A model generated the notes under the pieces. That model ran no database searches. It had not been told where the DNA came from and saw nothing but the letters and a program-made list of their open reading frames with translations. Positions 44,509 to 54,083 of a stretch of 64,000 nucleotides of DNA are shown here, in pieces. A program made the translations under genes and the position numbers. Origin of the DNA: Micromonospora saelicesensis (lineage in GTDB: Bacteria; Actinomycetota; Actinomycetes; Mycobacteriales; Micromonosporaceae); the NCBI RefSeq assembly GCF_900091575.1, contig NZ_FMCR01000002.1, forward strand, positions 837,760 through 901,759, given 5' to 3'. How positions within the stretch are numbered: position 1 is the stretch's first letter; each line of letters opens with the position of its first letter.

Positions 44509-46590
44509 CTAGTTGCCGAGCGTGACGTGCAGGATCCTCTCGTTGCTGTTGTTCGGGGTGCTGTCCTTGTCACCGACGTTGGTGGTGGTCAACCACAGCC
44601 CGCCGTCGGGAGCCGGCTCCACCGTCCGCAACCGACCGTAGGTGCCACTGAAGTACGTCTGCACGTTCGTCAGGCTGCTGCCGCTGATCACCGCGCGGTA
44701 CATCCGAGCGCCTCGGGCGCAGGCCACGTAGAGAGCGTCGCGCACGATCGTGATGCCGGAGCAGGACCCTTCGGCGGTCGGATAGGTGCGCGCCGGCGCG
44801 ATGAACCCGGCCGTGCCGCAGGCGCCACTGGTGCCCTCGCATGCCGGCCAGCCGTAGTTTCCACCCTTGGTGATCAGGTTGGTCTCGTCCATGACCGAGT
44901 TGCCGAACTCCTGCTCCCACAGCCGGCCCTGCGAGTCGAACGCCAACCCCTGCGGGTTGCGGTGGCCGTAGCTCCACACGTAGTTGCCGAACGGGTTGTC
45001 CGAGGGGACGGTGCCGTCCGGGTTGAGTCGCAGGATCTTGCCTTCGAGGCTGGACCGGTCCTGGGCGTAGTTGCCGTTCTGGGCGTCGCCGGTGCTGGCG
45101 TACAGCTTGCCGTCCGGGCCGAACCGCAGGCGACCACCGTCGTGGTACTTGTTACGCCGGATGCCGCTGAGCAGGACCTGCTCGCTGGCGGTGTTGAGTC
45201 GCCCGTTCTCCAGCCTGATCCGGACGATGCGGTTGTCGGCCGGCGAGGTGTGCATGATGTACAGCCAGCGGTCGCTGGAGTAGCTGGCCGAGATGGCGAG
45301 CCCCAACAGGCCACCCTCACCGTCGGTGCTCTGCACGTTCGGCACCGTGCCCAGGTTGGTCCTGGCCCCGGTGGTCGGGTTGAGCTGGATGATGTCGTGC
45401 GCGTCGCGGCGGTTGTAGAGCACGCTGCCGTCGGGCAACGTCACCAGACCCCACGGGATGTCGGTGTCGGTGGTGACCTGCCGCACCCCGCACACCGGGT
45501 TGGCGCACGCCGCGCCGGTGGTCACCGTCGCGGTGCCGCTGCGCGACGACGCGTTGTCCTGCGCGTCCCGAGCCACCACGTAGTACTGGTAGGAGGTGTT
45601 CGCCGCCAGACCGCTGTCGGTGAACGTGGTCGCCGGCGGCGCACCGGTGACCGTTCCCACCTTCGCGCCGGCCCGGTAGACGTCGTACGCCCGCACCCCG
45701 ATGTTGTCGGTCGACGCGGTCCAGCGCAGCGTCACAGTGGTGCCCGAGGCGGTGCCGGTGAGCTGCTGCGGCGCCGTCGGTGGCTGACTGTCGGCCTGAC
45801 AGGGCGGCGGAGTGATCGACACGGTGGCGCTCGCCTGCGACACGTTGCCGGCGGCGTCGCGGGCGTTGACGTACAGGCCCCAGGTCGCCCCGGGCACCAC
45901 GGTGAGGTTGGTGGAGAGCGCCGTGCCGCTCACCGACGTCATCAGCTGGCCGTCGTGGTAGATGTCGTAGAAGGCCACCGCGACGTTGTCCGTCGAGGCG
46001 TTCCACGCGAACGTCACCGAATTGCAGGTCAGGCCGCTGACCCGTGGGCTGCCCGGCGCGGTCGGCGGCTGGCTGTCGGCGCTGCCCAGCGACGTCGTCC
46101 ACCGCTGGTTGGACTGCCCGTTGCAGGTCCAGAGACCGACGGTGGTGCTGTTGGTGGTGCCCGCGCCGGTCACGTCCAGGCACAGGCCGGACTGGACCCC
46201 GACGATGGTCCCGGAGGTGGTGATCCGCCAGCGCTGGTTGGCCCCGCCGGTGCAGCCGTTGATCTGCAGCGCGGCCGGGGCGGTGGTGTCCTGGCCGACG
46301 ACGTCCAGGCACATCGTGTCGTCGTAGACCCGCAGTTCACCACTTGAGGTGAAGGTCCACGCCTGGTTGGCCTGGCCGTTGCAGTCGTAGATGTTGATGC
46401 CGGCACCGGCGGTCCGGACGTTGCCGACCACGTCCAGGCAACGACCGCTGGCGACGCCGACGACGGTCGACGGCGCCGCGGCGGCCGCCGGCACACCGAC
46501 GGCCAGGCTCAGCAGCGTCACCGCCGCCATCGCCAACGGCAACAGCCGCCGTCGTGAGCGGGGTGGGTTTCTCCGCGCGATGACTCGCAT
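44509..46590 (-). CDS. Secreted PQQ-type sugar (glucose/sorbosone) dehydrogenase with CBM13 and two Fn3 domains
   Basis: The 693-residue protein starts at ATG 46590 after GGAGG, with a signal peptide (about 1-40). A CBM13 trefoil (about 42-165, repeats NQAW, NQRW and NQRW), two Fn3 domains (about 175-265 and 268-355), and a six-bladed GSDH/sorbosone dehydrogenase propeller (about 360-693) follow. The propeller has GEGGLLGLAIS, HDGGRLRFGPDGKLY, YGHRNPQGLAFD and EFGNSVMDETN. It probably oxidises sugars at polysaccharide surfaces with PQQ or a similar cofactor, possibly feeding electrons to copper oxidases. A canonical sigma-70 promoter lies upstream. Confidence 0.9.
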   Translation of the reverse strand: MRVIARRNPPRSRRRLLPLAMAAVTLLSLAVGVPAAAAAPSTVVGVASGRCLDVVGNVRTAGAGINIYDCNGQANQAWTFTSSGELRVYDDTMCLDVVGQDTTAPAALQINGCTGGANQRWRITTSGTIVGVQSGLCLDVTGAGTTNSTTVGLWTCNGQSNQRWTTSLGSADSQPPTAPGSPRVSGLTCNSVTFAWNASTDNVAVAFYDIYHDGQLMTSVSGTALSTNLTVVPGATWGLYVNARDAAGNVSQASATVSITPPPCQADSQPPTAPQQLTGTASGTTVTLRWTASTDNIGVRAYDVYRAGAKVGTVTGAPPATTFTDSGLAANTSYQYYVVARDAQDNASSRSGTATVTTGAACANPVCGVRQVTTDTDIPWGLVTLPDGSVLYNRRDAHDIIQLNPTTGARTNLGTVPNVQSTDGEGGLLGLAISASYSSDRWLYIMHTSPADNRIVRIRLENGRLNTASEQVLLSGIRRNKYHDGGRLRFGPDGKLYASTGDAQNGNYAQDRSSLEGKILRLNPDGTVPSDNPFGNYVWSYGHRNPQGLAFDSQGRLWEQEFGNSVMDETNLITKGGNYGWPACEGTSGACGTAGFIAPARTYPTAEGSCSGITIVRDALYVACARGARMYRAVISGSSLTNVQTYFSGTYGRLRTVEPAPDGGLWLTTTNVGDKDSTPNNSNERILHVTLGN

Positions 46591-46918
46591 CCGTCCTCCA
46601 GGCTCAGGGCATCGACCGGCCCACCCAGACGACCAAGCGCCCGACCACGCCGAACAGACACATCGACCATCAAAGATGCGTTCCGCGTACATGTCAAACG
46701 ATGTCCCCCGATCGGTGGGCAAACCCGTAGATCGCGTACGGGGCGGCAGCGGCGGCACCTTTCGGCGTACCCGCTTCCTCCTCAGGTCGTAGACGTAGTG
46801 CCGTCCTGCGCCAGATGGCGGGGGGCGATCGCTCGAACAGGCTTGTCACCAAGGCATCGGGTGACGCCGCACGGACCTGCTCCGGACACCCGTTCGCCAG
46901 GAAAGGTACTGGCAGACG
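46591..46918. other. Divergent intergenic region
   Basis: These 328 bp separate the sugar dehydrogenase and serine hydrolase genes. They contain the promoter at 46669-46697. No gene is supported; the small readings inside are not preceded by ribosome-binding sites. Confidence 0.5.
46669..46697 (-). promoter_or_regulatory. Canonical sigma-70 promoter of the sugar dehydrogenase gene
   Basis: On the minus strand TTGACA (46697-46692), a 17-bp spacer and TTTGAT (46674-46669) match housekeeping consensus closely, about 80 bp before the ATG. Confidence 0.6.
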
Positions 46919-48949
46919 ATGCGTTCTCTTCCGCTTCACGCACCCGGCTCACCCCGAAGCGCCCGGCCTCTCGTCCGACTCGGCGCGGTGCTGGCGACCG
47001 CTGTCGTCCTCGCCGTGAGCGCCGTCGGCTGCGGCACACCGCAGCACAACCCGGCACCGCCCATCAACGGTCCGGCGGCACCCGCGAGCGGGACGGCGTC
47101 CGCCCTGACGGGCGCCGACGTCAACGCCTGGCTCGACGGCCTGCTGCCGGCCGCGCTCGACCGTACCGACATCGCGGGAGCCACTGTCGCCGTCGTGAAC
47201 AACGGCAAGATCCTCACAACCCGGGGGTACGGGTACGCCGACACCGGCGCCGGCGGGAACGCGGCCGTACCGGTCGACCCGGACCGGCATCTGTTCCGGA
47301 TGGGATCGGTGTCGAAGCTCGTCACCGCCACCGCGGTGCTGCAACTCGTGCAGAGCGGGAAGCTCGACCTCGACGCCGACGTCAAGACGTACCTCGACTT
47401 CGAACTGCCCCTCCGCTACGAGCGGGCCGTCACCCTGCGGCACCTGCTGACGCACACCGCCGGCTTCGAGGAGCGGATCGCCGGCCTCATCGGCACCAAC
47501 GGCGGTGACCTCAACCTGCGCAGGGCCCTGATGACCGACCCACCGGAGCAGATCTACCAGCCCGGCACCGTCCCCGCGTACTCCAACTACAGCAACGCGC
47601 TCGCCGGCTACATCGTCGAACGCGTCAGCGGGACGCGCTTCGAGGAGTACGTCCAACGCAATGTCCTGGACCGCGCGGGCATGCCGTCGTCGACCTTCGA
47701 GCAGCCCCTCCCGGCGGCGCTGCGCGACCGGGTGTCCAACGGGTACGACACCTCCGCCGGGCCCGCCGCGCCGTTCGAGATCGTCGGTACGCCCCCACCC
47801 GGTGCGCTGAGCGCCCCGGCGACGGACATGGCGCGTTTCATGCTCGCCCAGCTCGGCGAGCCGGTGGGCTTCGCGCCCCTGCTGGACCAACCGACCCGTG
47901 AGCTGATGCAGCGGCCGGCACTCGACGCGACGTCGTTGGGCACGCTGGCCGACGGGCCCCGGATGACCCTCGGATTCTTCGCCGAGGACCGCAACGGCCA
48001 CCGCATCCTCGGTCACGGCGGCGACACCAAGTACTTCCACTCCCACCTGCAGATCTACCCCGACGACCGGGCCGGCATCTTCCTGTCGCTCAACAGCAAC
48101 GGCTCCGGCGCCCTCGACAGCCACGAGCTTCGCGAGTCGATCGTGAACGGCTTCGCCGACCGCTACTTCCCCGCCCGCGACGACCAGCCGACCGCCGGCG
48201 TGGACCCGGCGACCACCGCCAAGCACGCCGCGCTGGCCGCGGGCACGTACGAGTCCTCGCGAGCGATCCAGAGCAACTTCCTGACGGCGATCGGTCTGGT
48301 CGGTCGGACCACTGTCAGCGTCGCCGACGGTGACCGGTTGCTGGTGGAGCCAGGCCCGCTGTCGGACTCCCCCGCCCTCTACGAGGAGGTGGCGCCCTGG
48401 GTCTGGCGCGAGGTCGGCGGGCAGCGCACGATCGCCATGCGGGCGACCGACGACCGGGTCGAGGCGATCAGTTTCGACTCCGCGTTCGCGTTGCTGCCCG
48501 TCGAGCCCGCCCGCGCCTGGGTGGTGGCCGTCCCGGTGCTGGCCCTGTCCACCGTCGTGCTGCTGCTCACCGTCCTGTCCTGGCCGGTCGGCGCGATCGC
48601 CCGCCGTTGGCTGGGCAGCGCTCGCCGGGAGCGGGCGGGGCGCACCGCGCGGATCCTGAGCCGCGTCGCCGTCGCCGGCACGCTGCTCGCGTTCGCCGGC
48701 TGGGTGCTGAGCATCGGCAGCATCATGGGCCTGCAGGACGTTCCCGGGCCCGTCCTGCGCGCCATTCAGGTGCTGCAACTGGTCGGTCTGCTCGGAGTGC
48801 TGCCCGCCGCGGTCCGGCTGATCGACGACGTGCGCCGCCACCTCGGCTGGCGGCGGATCACCGCCAGCGGACTGATCCTGTTCGCTCTCGCCGGCGCGGG
48901 CTGGTTCGCCGTGGAGTTCCACCTGCTCGCGCCTAGCATCTCCTACTGA
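46919..48949 (+). CDS. Class C beta-lactamase/D-Ala-D-Ala peptidase-like serine hydrolase, lipoprotein with C-terminal membrane domain
   Basis: The 676-residue protein has a signal and probable lipobox (SAVGC, Cys38). A beta-lactamase/transpeptidase-like domain follows (about 65-415) with SxxK S130-V-S-K133, YSN about 225-227 (NYSNALAGY) and HGG in ILGHGGDT. A short domain (about 430-530) and four C-terminal hydrophobic helices (about 535-676) follow. The N-terminal catalytic part is extracytoplasmic, probably a peptidoglycan D,D-peptidase or esterase, not a true beta-lactamase. A NarX/NarL-type two-component system lies directly downstream, 41 bp away. Confidence 0.87.
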   Translation: MRSLPLHAPGSPRSARPLVRLGAVLATAVVLAVSAVGCGTPQHNPAPPINGPAAPASGTASALTGADVNAWLDGLLPAALDRTDIAGATVAVVNNGKILTTRGYGYADTGAGGNAAVPVDPDRHLFRMGSVSKLVTATAVLQLVQSGKLDLDADVKTYLDFELPLRYERAVTLRHLLTHTAGFEERIAGLIGTNGGDLNLRRALMTDPPEQIYQPGTVPAYSNYSNALAGYIVERVSGTRFEEYVQRNVLDRAGMPSSTFEQPLPAALRDRVSNGYDTSAGPAAPFEIVGTPPPGALSAPATDMARFMLAQLGEPVGFAPLLDQPTRELMQRPALDATSLGTLADGPRMTLGFFAEDRNGHRILGHGGDTKYFHSHLQIYPDDRAGIFLSLNSNGSGALDSHELRESIVNGFADRYFPARDDQPTAGVDPATTAKHAALAAGTYESSRAIQSNFLTAIGLVGRTTVSVADGDRLLVEPGPLSDSPALYEEVAPWVWREVGGQRTIAMRATDDRVEAISFDSAFALLPVEPARAWVVAVPVLALSTVVLLLTVLSWPVGAIARRWLGSARRERAGRTARILSRVAVAGTLLAFAGWVLSIGSIMGLQDVPGPVLRAIQVLQLVGLLGVLPAAVRLIDDVRRHLGWRRITASGLILFALAGAGWFAVEFHLLAPSISY

Positions 48950-48990
48950 CCCGCCGACCCGGGACGATCCGGAGCAAGGATGCGCACCCC

Positions 48991-50286
48991 ATGAGGGACC
49001 ACGCCGACACCGAACCCGGCACACCACGACTGACGAAGTGGCTCGACGGACGGCTCACCCGGCTCGGGGTGACCGGAGTGTTCCCACGGGACTGCCTGCT
49101 GGCCGCGGTGCTGACCGTCCTGACGTTCGTACTGCTCACCGGGCTGTTCTGGTTCGTGGCACCGGAGGACGGGGTGTCGTTCGACCCGGCGCGGGCCTGG
49201 CTGCTCGTCGCCATCTGCTGCGCGCAGGCGATGCTGCTGTGCCTGCGTCGGGTCCGGCCACTGCTCTGCCTCGCGCTCGTCGTCGGCCTCCAACTGCCCA
49301 TCATCGGCTTCTCCCTGCCCGAGGCGACCATCCGGGGCCTCGCACCGTTCGTCGCGGCGTACACCGTCGGGTCGTTGCTGCCGGTTCGGCGTGCACTGCT
49401 GGCCGTCAGCGCGGTCGTGGCGGTGGAGTCGATCGGGGCGGCCGTCGTGGTGACCCCGGATCTGCTGACGGCCATCGCGTACGTCTCGGCGAGCGCCCTG
49501 ACCTACGCCGGCGCGACCTTCGTCGGCGGCTACGTGGCCACCTACCGGCGCTACGTCGAGTTGGTCCGGGTACGGGCGGACGAGGCGATCCGGGAGCAGC
49601 GCACGAAGGTCCAGGCGGCGATCGGCGCGGAGCGCTCCCGGATGGCCCGGGAGCTGCACGACGTGGCCGCGCACCACCTCTCCGGCATGGTCGTCCAGGC
49701 GGCGGCGGTCGAGCGGCTGATCGACCGGGACCCGGCGGCCGCGAAGGCCGGTGTGGCCTGGATCCGCAGCCAGGGCAAGGAGACCCTGGACAACCTGCGG
49801 CTGGTTGTCGGTGTGCTGCGCGGCAGGCCCGGGCACGAGGGCGGCGACGGTCCCACCCCGGTTCCGGGGCTGGGCATGCTCGACGATCTCGTCCGCACCG
49901 CGGGCAACCTCGCCGGCCCGGTGGAGTTCGTCCGGGAGGGCGAGCAGCGCGAGGTGTCGCCGATCGCCGACGTGGCGCTCTACCGGATCGCGCAGGAGTC
50001 GCTCAGCAACGCCCGCCAGCACGCCCCGGGCGCTGCGGCGCGGGTGGTGCTCCGCTTCGAGTCCCGCTCGGTGTCGCTGGAGGTGGTGAACGAACCCGCC
50101 GCGCCGCGACGCGTACCGGCGGCACGGACCGGTGGCGTCGGCCTGGTGGGCATGCGCGAGCGCGCCCAGCTGATCGGGGCGACCTTTACCGCCGGTCCGA
50201 CGGCGGCCGGTGGCTGGTCGGTCGCCGCGACACTGCCGACGAACGGTCCCGCCGCATCGCGCCCGAAGGAAGAGGCCCCAGCATGA
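48991..50286 (+). CDS. NarX/DesK-type sensor histidine kinase
   Basis: The 431-residue protein has about five to six N-terminal membrane helices (about 35-195) and a HisKA_3 dimerisation domain with the motif ERSRMARELHDVAAHHLSGMVVQ (H223). A HATPase follows, with N-box DVALYRIAQESLSNARQHAPG and G2 region GGVGLVGMRERAQLIGATF. It phosphorylates the LuxR-type regulator encoded immediately downstream with a 4-nt overlap (ATGA). The adjacent serine hydrolase suggests a cell-wall signal. Confidence 0.92.
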   Translation: MRDHADTEPGTPRLTKWLDGRLTRLGVTGVFPRDCLLAAVLTVLTFVLLTGLFWFVAPEDGVSFDPARAWLLVAICCAQAMLLCLRRVRPLLCLALVVGLQLPIIGFSLPEATIRGLAPFVAAYTVGSLLPVRRALLAVSAVVAVESIGAAVVVTPDLLTAIAYVSASALTYAGATFVGGYVATYRRYVELVRVRADEAIREQRTKVQAAIGAERSRMARELHDVAAHHLSGMVVQAAAVERLIDRDPAAAKAGVAWIRSQGKETLDNLRLVVGVLRGRPGHEGGDGPTPVPGLGMLDDLVRTAGNLAGPVEFVREGEQREVSPIADVALYRIAQESLSNARQHAPGAAARVVLRFESRSVSLEVVNEPAAPRRVPAARTGGVGLVGMRERAQLIGATFTAGPTAAGGWSVAATLPTNGPAASRPKEEAPA

Positions 50287-50939
50287 TCAGAGTGATGCTC
50301 GTCGACGACCAGGCGGTCGTCCGCGCCGGCTTCCGCGTCATCCTGGAGCAGGCCGGCGAGATCGAGGTCGTGGCCGAGGCGTCGAACGGGTCGGCCGCCG
50401 TCGAGCTGGCCCGCCGGCTGCAACCGGACGTCATCTGCATGGACGTCCGGATGCCGCACGGCGACGGGCTCACCGCGACCCGGCAGATCGTCGCCGAGGC
50501 GACCGGTACGCCACCGGCGGTGCTGGTCGTGACGACCTTCGACCTCGACGAGTACGTCTTCGGCGCGTTGGAGTCCGGCGCCAGCGGGTTCATCCTCAAG
50601 GACTGTGAGCCCGAGGAGCTGATCGAGGCGATCCGTCGCCTCGCGAGCGGGTACGGGCTCGTCGACCAGGCCGTCACCCGTCGGGTGATCTCGGAGTTCG
50701 CCAGGCGTACGCCCGCTCCTCGCTCGGACGCGGCGGCAGCGCACCAGCTGACCGCGCGGGAGACCGAGATCGTGGAGCTGCTCGCGCAGGGCCTGTCGAA
50801 CGTCGAGATCGCCGAGCAGCTCTTCATCGAGACCAGCACCGTCAAGTCGCACCTCGGGCGCGCGATGGCGAAGATCGGCGCACGGGATCGACTACAGACC
50901 GTCGTCTGGGCGTACCAGAACGGGGTGGTCCACCGGTGA
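50283..50939 (+). CDS. NarL/FixJ-family response regulator
   Basis: The 218-residue protein has a receiver domain (DD at 8-9, D54 in VICMDVRMPHGDG, K in ILKDC) and a LuxR helix-turn-helix (LTARETEIVELLAQGLSNVEIAEQLFIETSTVKSHLGRAMAKIG by position). It forms a two-component pair with the kinase whose stop codon it overlaps. Confidence 0.94.
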   Translation: MIRVMLVDDQAVVRAGFRVILEQAGEIEVVAEASNGSAAVELARRLQPDVICMDVRMPHGDGLTATRQIVAEATGTPPAVLVVTTFDLDEYVFGALESGASGFILKDCEPEELIEAIRRLASGYGLVDQAVTRRVISEFARRTPAPRSDAAAAHQLTARETEIVELLAQGLSNVEIAEQLFIETSTVKSHLGRAMAKIGARDRLQTVVWAYQNGVVHR

Positions 50940-51068
50940 CAGCGAGCCTGGTCCCCTGCCTGGCGGCGGTGGGTCCACCCCCGGTCGAGAGTGGACATTG
51001 TCGGAGTACGATCCCGGGCGTACCGCTGTGATGACCTCCAGCTGACGACCCCTCGATAGGAGCCAGGC

Positions 51069-51866
51069 ATGGCCGGCCCGGACCCCGAACTCGCCGCGAA
51101 GCTTCAGCCCGACGTGCCGCACGCGGCACGGATCTGGAACTACTGGATGGGCGGCAAGGACAACTTCCAGTCCGACCGGGCGGCCGGCGACGCTGTCGCC
51201 GAGGTCTACCCGGAGATCGTCCTGATGGCGCAGCAGTCGCGCGTGTTCCTGGTGCGGGCCGTGCGTCACCTCGCGGCCGAGGCGGGCATCCGGCAGTTCC
51301 TGGACATCGGCACCGGCCTGCCCACCATGCAGAACACGCACGCGGTCGCCCAGGGTGTGGCGCCCGACTCGCGGATCGTCTACGTGGACAACGACCCGAT
51401 GGTGCTGGTGCACGCGCGGGCACTGCTGGCCAGCACCACGTCGGAGGGTGTCACCACCTACGTCCCGGCCGACTACCACGACCCGGAGAAGATCCTCGCC
51501 GAGGCGGCGCAGACGCTCGACTTCGACCAGCCCATCGCCGTGATGTACATGGGCGTGATGGGCTACGAGCCCGACCTGGACGTGGTGCGCTCGATCGTCG
51601 GGCGCACCATGGACGCGGTGCCGTCCGGCTCACACCTGGTGCTCTGGGACGGCACCAACACCAGCCCGGCGGTGGTCTCGGGTGCCGAGCGGCTGGCGCA
51701 GAGCGGCGGAGTTCCGTACATCCTGCGCAGCCCGGAGGACCTCGCGAGCTGCTTCGACGGGCTGGTGATGGTGGAGCCGGGTCTGGTGCCGATCCCGCTG
51801 TGGCGACCGGAGGATCCCGACGCCGTCGGGATCGACGCCTACGGCGCGGTGGCCCGCAAGCCCTGA
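51069..51866 (+). CDS. DUF574-type SAM-dependent methyltransferase
   Basis: The 265-residue protein carries the actinobacterial DUF574 (PF04672) signature: PHAARIWNYWMGGKDNF near the N-terminus, the SAM-binding FLDIGTGLPT, VYVDNDPMV and a GYEPD segment. A Rossmann fold fills the chain. ATG 51069 follows AGGAG. These genes are numerous in Streptomyces and Micromonospora, and their substrates are not known. An 18-bp perfect hairpin follows. Confidence 0.9.
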   Translation: MAGPDPELAAKLQPDVPHAARIWNYWMGGKDNFQSDRAAGDAVAEVYPEIVLMAQQSRVFLVRAVRHLAAEAGIRQFLDIGTGLPTMQNTHAVAQGVAPDSRIVYVDNDPMVLVHARALLASTTSEGVTTYVPADYHDPEKILAEAAQTLDFDQPIAVMYMGVMGYEPDLDVVRSIVGRTMDAVPSGSHLVLWDGTNTSPAVVSGAERLAQSGGVPYILRSPEDLASCFDGLVMVEPGLVPIPLWRPEDPDAVGIDAYGAVARKP

Positions 51867-51872
51867 CCGACA

Positions 51873-51920
51873 CGACGTCCGCCCCGCTCCCGCCGTCGTG
51901 CCGGAGCGGGGCGGACGTCG
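51873..51920. terminator. Strong bidirectional terminator hairpin
   Basis: Perfect 18-bp stem (51873-51890 with 51903-51920), loop 12 nt, between the methyltransferase and the CBM2 gene stops, which face each other. Confidence 0.85.
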
Positions 51921-51921
51921 T

Positions 51922-52644
51922 TCACCGCGCGCACGTCAGGGTCAGGCCGTCCGGCACCGCGCTGGTCGTCACGAGTAGACCGAATGTGGTCGCCCCGTCC
52001 AGCGCCAGCGTTCCGTTGTAGGAGGCGTTGCGAACGGTGACGTCGGAGCCGGCCGTCTCGGCCACCCCACCCCAGGCCGTGTGGACCTGCTCGTCACCGG
52101 ACCACCGCCAGGAGACGCGCCACCGGTCCAGCGGAAGCGTCCCGGTGTTGCGGACCGTGACCGTCGCGACGAAGCCGCTGCCCCAGCGGGCGTCGATCGT
52201 GGCCGTGGCTTGGCACGAGGTCAGCGGCGCGGTCCGGGCCGAGGCGATGACGTACGGGTCCCGTCGGCCCTCGGCGTCGGTGAACCGGTACCAGTACTCC
52301 GTGTCGGGAGTGAGCCGGTCGATGGTCACCGAGCCGTTGCGCTCCGACCCGGAGACGACCTCGGCGACCGCGGCCCGCCACTGTTGGGCGTCCTCGCGGC
52401 TGGTGAAGAGGCTGACGGTCATCGGCGGGTCGTAGCCGCAGGGTGGGCGGAAGAAGATGGAGTACGAAATGGTCAGGCTCGTGGTGGTGGCCCCGGTCAC
52501 GCTCGCGCTGATCGGTATCGCCGGTGGGCAGGTCGGCGTCGGTGTGGACGATGGCGTTGGCGTGGGTGTCGCTTCGGCGGCGGTGGTCGTTCCGGTCCAG
52601 GTGGCCAGCGCCATGGTCGTGACAGCGAGGAACATGCGAAGCAT
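51922..52644 (-). CDS. Secreted Fn3-CBM2 carbohydrate-binding protein
   Basis: The 240-residue protein (ATG 52644 after GGAGG, in a GTACC/GGTAC dyad) has a signal peptide (about 1-28), a Pro/Thr linker (TPTPTPSSTPTPT), an Fn3 domain (about 45-130) and a C-terminal CBM2 (about 135-240, RWGSGFVATVTVRNTGTLPLDRWRVSWRW by position) bounded by Cys at each end. No catalytic domain is present. It may be a scavenging or binding protein for cellulose or chitin, or a fragment lost from a larger enzyme. Confidence 0.8.
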   Translation of the reverse strand: MLRMFLAVTTMALATWTGTTTAAEATPTPTPSSTPTPTCPPAIPISASVTGATTTSLTISYSIFFRPPCGYDPPMTVSLFTSREDAQQWRAAVAEVVSGSERNGSVTIDRLTPDTEYWYRFTDAEGRRDPYVIASARTAPLTSCQATATIDARWGSGFVATVTVRNTGTLPLDRWRVSWRWSGDEQVHTAWGGVAETAGSDVTVRNASYNGTLALDGATTFGLLVTTSAVPDGLTLTCAR

Positions 52645-52959
52645 CCGGTACCTCCGTGGTACGGGCACCGATGACCGAGGTGGTAGGCGGTGCCGCGCTC
52701 GGGTTTCCGGTCGCCGACGAGGCTGCCCGGCACGGGTGACATGGTCACCTCGCGCGCCCCGTGGACCGGAGAAGATCTGGTGCGCGCTGGCTCCCCGAGC
52801 ACGACCGAACCACAGCATGGCAGTCGGTGAGCATCGATACAACCCGATCCCGATCCCGTCGAACATCGTCCGCTTTCTCGTCGCCGCAGGGACACCCGCC
52901 GGGCGCCCGAACCCCGAATGATCTATTACGGTCTATTCATTCGGACACGGGAGCACACC
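52645..52959. other. Divergent intergenic region between CBM2 and secreted-unknown genes
   Basis: These 315 bp hold no gene. There is a GGTGAC-ATG-GTCACC dyad at 52735-52749 and an AT-rich patch (52917-52945) that probably contains the promoter of the downstream gene, whose ribosome-binding site is GGGAG. Confidence 0.45.
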
Positions 52960-54033
52960 ATGCTCGACGCAAACAACGCGACCCGGCGACCCCGGGTGGT
53001 CAGGGCGCTGGTGGCGGCAGGCGCTGCGGCAGTGCTGGCGGCTGCCGCGCTGGCCGCACCGACCCCCGCCAGCGCCGCCGTCAGCCGGGCCGAGCTGGCC
53101 CTCCGCTGGGCGCCCATCCACTACCAGGATGTCGATGCCACCGGCAGCCACGCCCTCAGCGGGCAGTCGGACTACCTCACCCGGGTCGACTTCGACGGCG
53201 ACCTGGACGGACGCAACAACTGGGACCGGGCTGGCCAGGCCGGCGCCCCACTCGCCGCGCACGCGTACTACTCCGTGGTGGAGACGAGCACCCACTGGTA
53301 CATCACGTACTTCTTCTTCCACCCTCGCGACTGGACCGACCACCCCTTCTTCGAGACCGAGCACGAGAACGACGGTGAGGGCGCGCTGTTCGCCATCGAG
53401 CGCGACGGCTCCCCGTACGGCGTCCTCCGCTCGGCCGTCACGGTCGCGCACAGCGACTTCTTCTCCTACACGCCGACCGGCAGCACCTGGACCAGCGGCG
53501 CGGAGAGCGTCGACGGCACCTTGGGGTTCCAGGCGTCACCGCACGACGCGTTCCAGCACCCGGTGACGGCGCAGGAGGCGCAGGGCCACGGTCTCAAGGC
53601 ACACCCGCAGTACGACATCAACGGCGACGGCCTGGTCTACTACCCGTCCACAGTCGCCGAGACGCCGAGCAGCGGCAACGACCGCGACGTGCGGTATCAG
53701 CTGATCGACATCTTCGCCGCCGGCGGCCTGTGGGCGCAGCGGTCCAACGCGAGCCTGTTCGCCAGTCTGGGCACGTTCGCCGGTGACACGTCCGGCGACT
53801 GCGGCGTCGGCACCTGGAGCTGTTCGACCAACTCGGCCAACGCGCCCTGGGGCTGGGACGACGGCAACGACGCCTCGGCGCGGGGTGAGATCGCCAGCGA
53901 CCCGGCGAAACTGTCGGCCGCGTACTTCACGGTGCCGGCCGGTCTGGCGCGCACCTACAGCTACAACCCGTACGCCGGCGCGGCTGCGGCGCTCGCCGAG
54001 GCGGCGAGGACGGCGCCGCCGACCGTCGACTGA
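52960..54033 (+). CDS. Secreted protein of unknown function
   Basis: The 357-residue protein (ATG 52960 after GGGAGCACACC) has a signal peptide (about 1-42, AAPTPASAAV cut site). The mature chain opens RAELALRWAPIHYQDVDATG. It has a central YYSVVETSTHWYITYFFFHPRDW stretch, a TEHENDGEGALFAIERDGSPYGV block with acidic residues that could bind metal, and two Cys near GDCGVGTWSC. It resembles Vps62-like/NPP1-type secreted families in overall layout, but I cannot assign one confidently. Monocistronic, ending in a strong hairpin. Confidence 0.7.
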   Translation: MLDANNATRRPRVVRALVAAGAAAVLAAAALAAPTPASAAVSRAELALRWAPIHYQDVDATGSHALSGQSDYLTRVDFDGDLDGRNNWDRAGQAGAPLAAHAYYSVVETSTHWYITYFFFHPRDWTDHPFFETEHENDGEGALFAIERDGSPYGVLRSAVTVAHSDFFSYTPTGSTWTSGAESVDGTLGFQASPHDAFQHPVTAQEAQGHGLKAHPQYDINGDGLVYYPSTVAETPSSGNDRDVRYQLIDIFAAGGLWAQRSNASLFASLGTFAGDTSGDCGVGTWSCSTNSANAPWGWDDGNDASARGEIASDPAKLSAAYFTVPAGLARTYSYNPYAGAAAALAEAARTAPPTVD

Positions 54034-54040
54034 CCTCTCC

Positions 54041-54083
54041 GTCTCCCCGGGGTCGGACCGTCCTGGTCCGTCACCGGGGAGAC
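54041..54083. terminator. Two-part terminator hairpin
   Basis: Outer arms 54041-54050 and 54074-54083 (10 bp) enclose a second hairpin (CGGACC 54054-54059 with GGTCCG 54065-54070). It serves the convergent secreted-unknown and AlkZ-like genes. Confidence 0.6.

Noticed and set aside
44377..46347. Plus-strand reading opposite the sugar dehydrogenase
   Set aside because: Antisense to a recognisable CBM13-Fn3-propeller protein; no start signals.
46919..48949. True class C beta-lactamase conferring resistance
   Set aside because: The SxxK/YxN/HGG motifs are shared with D,D-peptidases and esterases; the lipobox and C-terminal membrane helices favour an envelope enzyme.
46949..49027. Minus-strand reading of 692 codons opposite the serine hydrolase
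   Set aside because: Shadow of a gene with intact SxxK, YxN and HGG motifs.
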